This document shows, piece by piece, positions 24,853 to 25,936 of a stretch of 25,936 bases of DNA (the stretch's first letter is position 1; the number at the start of each line of letters is the position of its first letter). The stretch spans positions 9,500 to 35,435 of the forward strand of contig PCCJ01000004.1 in NCBI GenBank assembly GCA_002731665.1, given 5' to 3'. Below the pieces are notes generated by a model. The model was given only the letters and a program-made list of their open reading frames with translations, did no database searches and had not been told where the DNA came from. The stretch is from Actinomycetota bacterium. GTDB taxonomy: Bacteria > Actinomycetota > Acidimicrobiia > Acidimicrobiales > Poriferisodaliceae. Both the position numbers and the translations under genes were made by a program.

Positions 24853-25452
24853 ATGTCCGTACTAACTATTGCAATTACTCAAATTCAAGATCTGAATGGA
24901 TTCGTTAACGCAGCCAACGAATTTGGCAATGATCGAATGCGTGAAATGGGGTGCAAGCACACTCAGACCGCCAAGGTCATCATGGGCGGAGAAGCCGCTG
25001 GGCTTGTCGCAGTCTCATTCGAATGGGATTCGGTAGATGCTGCTCTCGCCGGTTCCAATGCCATCAATGGTGATAGCCAGATGCTGCAAATGATGGGCGA
25101 CAATGGTGTATCAGTTATGCGACGCAGCGTCTTGGAAATTATGGGTGAACAAGGCGACCGAACCGGAGAGTTCAACACTTGCCTATACATGTCTGGCAAC
25201 GCCACTTCTGAAGGAATGGAAAAGGGTTGGGAGCACATGAAAGCCGGTGCAACTGGCATGGCTGTTGCCCGTGGCATCGCAGTTGGAATAGCACCGTGGA
25301 CAGGGGCGATTTTCTGCTGGAGCAATTCGGTCGATGCGCTCTTAGCAGCTTCTGTTAATGCTTTCTCGGACCCCGATCAGCAAGCGCTCATGGCTAAGAA
25401 CAACGCGCAACCCGTCGGTCGTGTCATCACTCAGGTTCTAACAAGCAACTGA
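24853..25452 (+). CDS. Duplicated small-domain protein, paralogue of the reverse-strand gene
   Basis: A 199-aa hypothetical protein, equal in length to its divergent neighbour. WDSVDAALAG (58-67) recurs as SNSVDALLAA (157-166), so it too is an internal duplication of about 100 residues. Each half has the same pattern of strands and helices, compatible with a duplicated dimeric alpha/beta barrel. The start is ATG at 24853, with AAGGAG six bases upstream; a GTG at 24823 would add ten residues not seen in the paralogue. No catalytic residues could be named. Function unknown; two such genes likely arose by inverted duplication. Confidence 0.8.
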   Translation: MSVLTIAITQIQDLNGFVNAANEFGNDRMREMGCKHTQTAKVIMGGEAAGLVAVSFEWDSVDAALAGSNAINGDSQMLQMMGDNGVSVMRRSVLEIMGEQGDRTGEFNTCLYMSGNATSEGMEKGWEHMKAGATGMAVARGIAVGIAPWTGAIFCWSNSVDALLAASVNAFSDPDQQALMAKNNAQPVGRVITQVLTSN

Positions 25453-25533
25453 AATAGATGAGGGCGACATGGGTAGCCAACTATCGCGACAACAAGCTAC
25501 GATTCGGCTCTCCAGCATAGAGGGAGAAATTTT

Positions 25534-25936
25534 ATGGATGAAAAGAAAATGGGACAGCTTTCGAAACGGATAATGGGCGCGTATGAAGGAGCTCTCGTTT
25601 CGGGCATGGTCTATCTGGGTGACGAAATGGGTCTATATAGGGCGATGGACGGCCAGGGCTCGATGACAAGTCAAGAAGTTGCTTCTCGGGCCGGGCTACA
25701 CGAGCGATTTGTGCGGGAATGGCTGTGTCTTCAGGTGGCCGCTGGCCTTCTGGAATTCCGGCAAGAAATGTTTTACATGTCGCCCGAGGCGGGGGTCCTC
25801 CTCGCTCAGGAAGATGATCTGCGGTCGATGGCGCGTTGGTTTGACAACTTCCCTCAACGCACAGCGCTTCTTTCTGAGATTCCCCGTTCATTCAAAACTG
25901 GTGTCGGTATTGGCTGGGATGACGTGGAACGTGGTG
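25534..25936 (+). CDS. SAM-dependent methyltransferase, N-terminal part (cut by window end)
   Basis: A gene running off the window; 134 codons are present. The N-terminal winged-helix dimerisation region is seen: ALVSGMVYLGDEMGLYRAM, then MTSQEVASRAGLHERFVREWL, then VAAGLLEFR and a MSPEAGVLLA stretch. This matches the N-terminus of class I methyltransferases of the Rv2258c type (HTH-like domain followed by a SAM-binding fold). The SAM fold itself lies beyond the window, so the activity rests on the N-terminal match. AGGGAG lies seven bases before the ATG. It follows the 199-aa gene by 81 bases. Confidence 0.72.
   Translation, partial: MDEKKMGQLSKRIMGAYEGALVSGMVYLGDEMGLYRAMDGQGSMTSQEVASRAGLHERFVREWLCLQVAAGLLEFRQEMFYMSPEAGVLLAQEDDLRSMARWFDNFPQRTALLSEIPRSFKTGVGIGWDDVERG

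Noticed and set aside
25532..25891. Reverse-strand ORF of 119 codons at the window end.
   Set aside because: The forward strand has a ribosome-binding site, a start and a recognisable methyltransferase N-terminus; the reverse frame is its shadow.
1..25936. CRISPR arrays, transposons, prophage, tRNA or rRNA genes.
   Set aside because: No regularly spaced repeats, transposase-like proteins, terminal inverted repeats or cloverleaf-like sequences were found by eye.

Overview
The window looks like a chromosomal piece of an actinobacterium, most likely a marine member of the Acidimicrobiia. The basis is an F420-dependent luciferase-like oxidoreductase, a family III CoA-transferase beside an acyl-CoA carboxyltransferase, an amidohydrolase-2 protein, a DUF1844 gene next to infC, and probable leaderless promoters. 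GC content looks close to or below 50% by eye. There is no rRNA or tRNA gene, so the placement is inference.

Bases 1-12047 are mostly housekeeping. A reverse-strand amidohydrolase is divergent from a tightly packed run: a molybdopterin adenylyltransferase-like gene (MoaB/Mog), ribD, ribE and the fused ribBA, then hisG. MoaB/Mog and ribD overlap by 4 nt and ribD and ribE by 1 nt. No lumazine synthase (ribH) is present. A reverse-strand DUF1844 gene follows. Next comes the translation cluster infC-rpmI-rplT-SpoU methyltransferase-pheS-pheT. infC has no ATG/GTG/TTG that would give a full N-terminus and appears to start at ATA, a non-canonical start as in E. coli infC.

Bases 12049-18816 hold metabolic genes, nearly all on the reverse strand: a D-2-hydroxyacid dehydrogenase, an F420-dependent oxidoreductase, a PhnZ-like HD-domain protein, a short-chain dehydrogenase, and a 799-aa tandem CoA-transferase whose first half lacks the catalytic Asp. 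Between the last two, on the forward strand, lies the most striking gene: a MerB (organomercurial lyase)-family protein interrupted by one in-frame TGA exactly where MerB has its catalytic Cys159. Just downstream is a 6-bp hairpin with a 6-nt loop whose second base is G, starting 19 nt after the TGA. This fits a bacterial SECIS element, so the gene is probably a selenoprotein.

Bases 19314-25936 carry a carboxyltransferase, a four-helix DUF1772 membrane protein, two paralogous alpha/beta hydrolases facing each other, two paralogous 199-aa proteins that each contain an internal duplication and are divergently transcribed, and the start of a methyltransferase cut by the window edge. Two gene-free stretches over 300 bp (18817-19313 and 22648-23053) hold little; the first has a strong ribosome-binding site before a 14-codon ORF.
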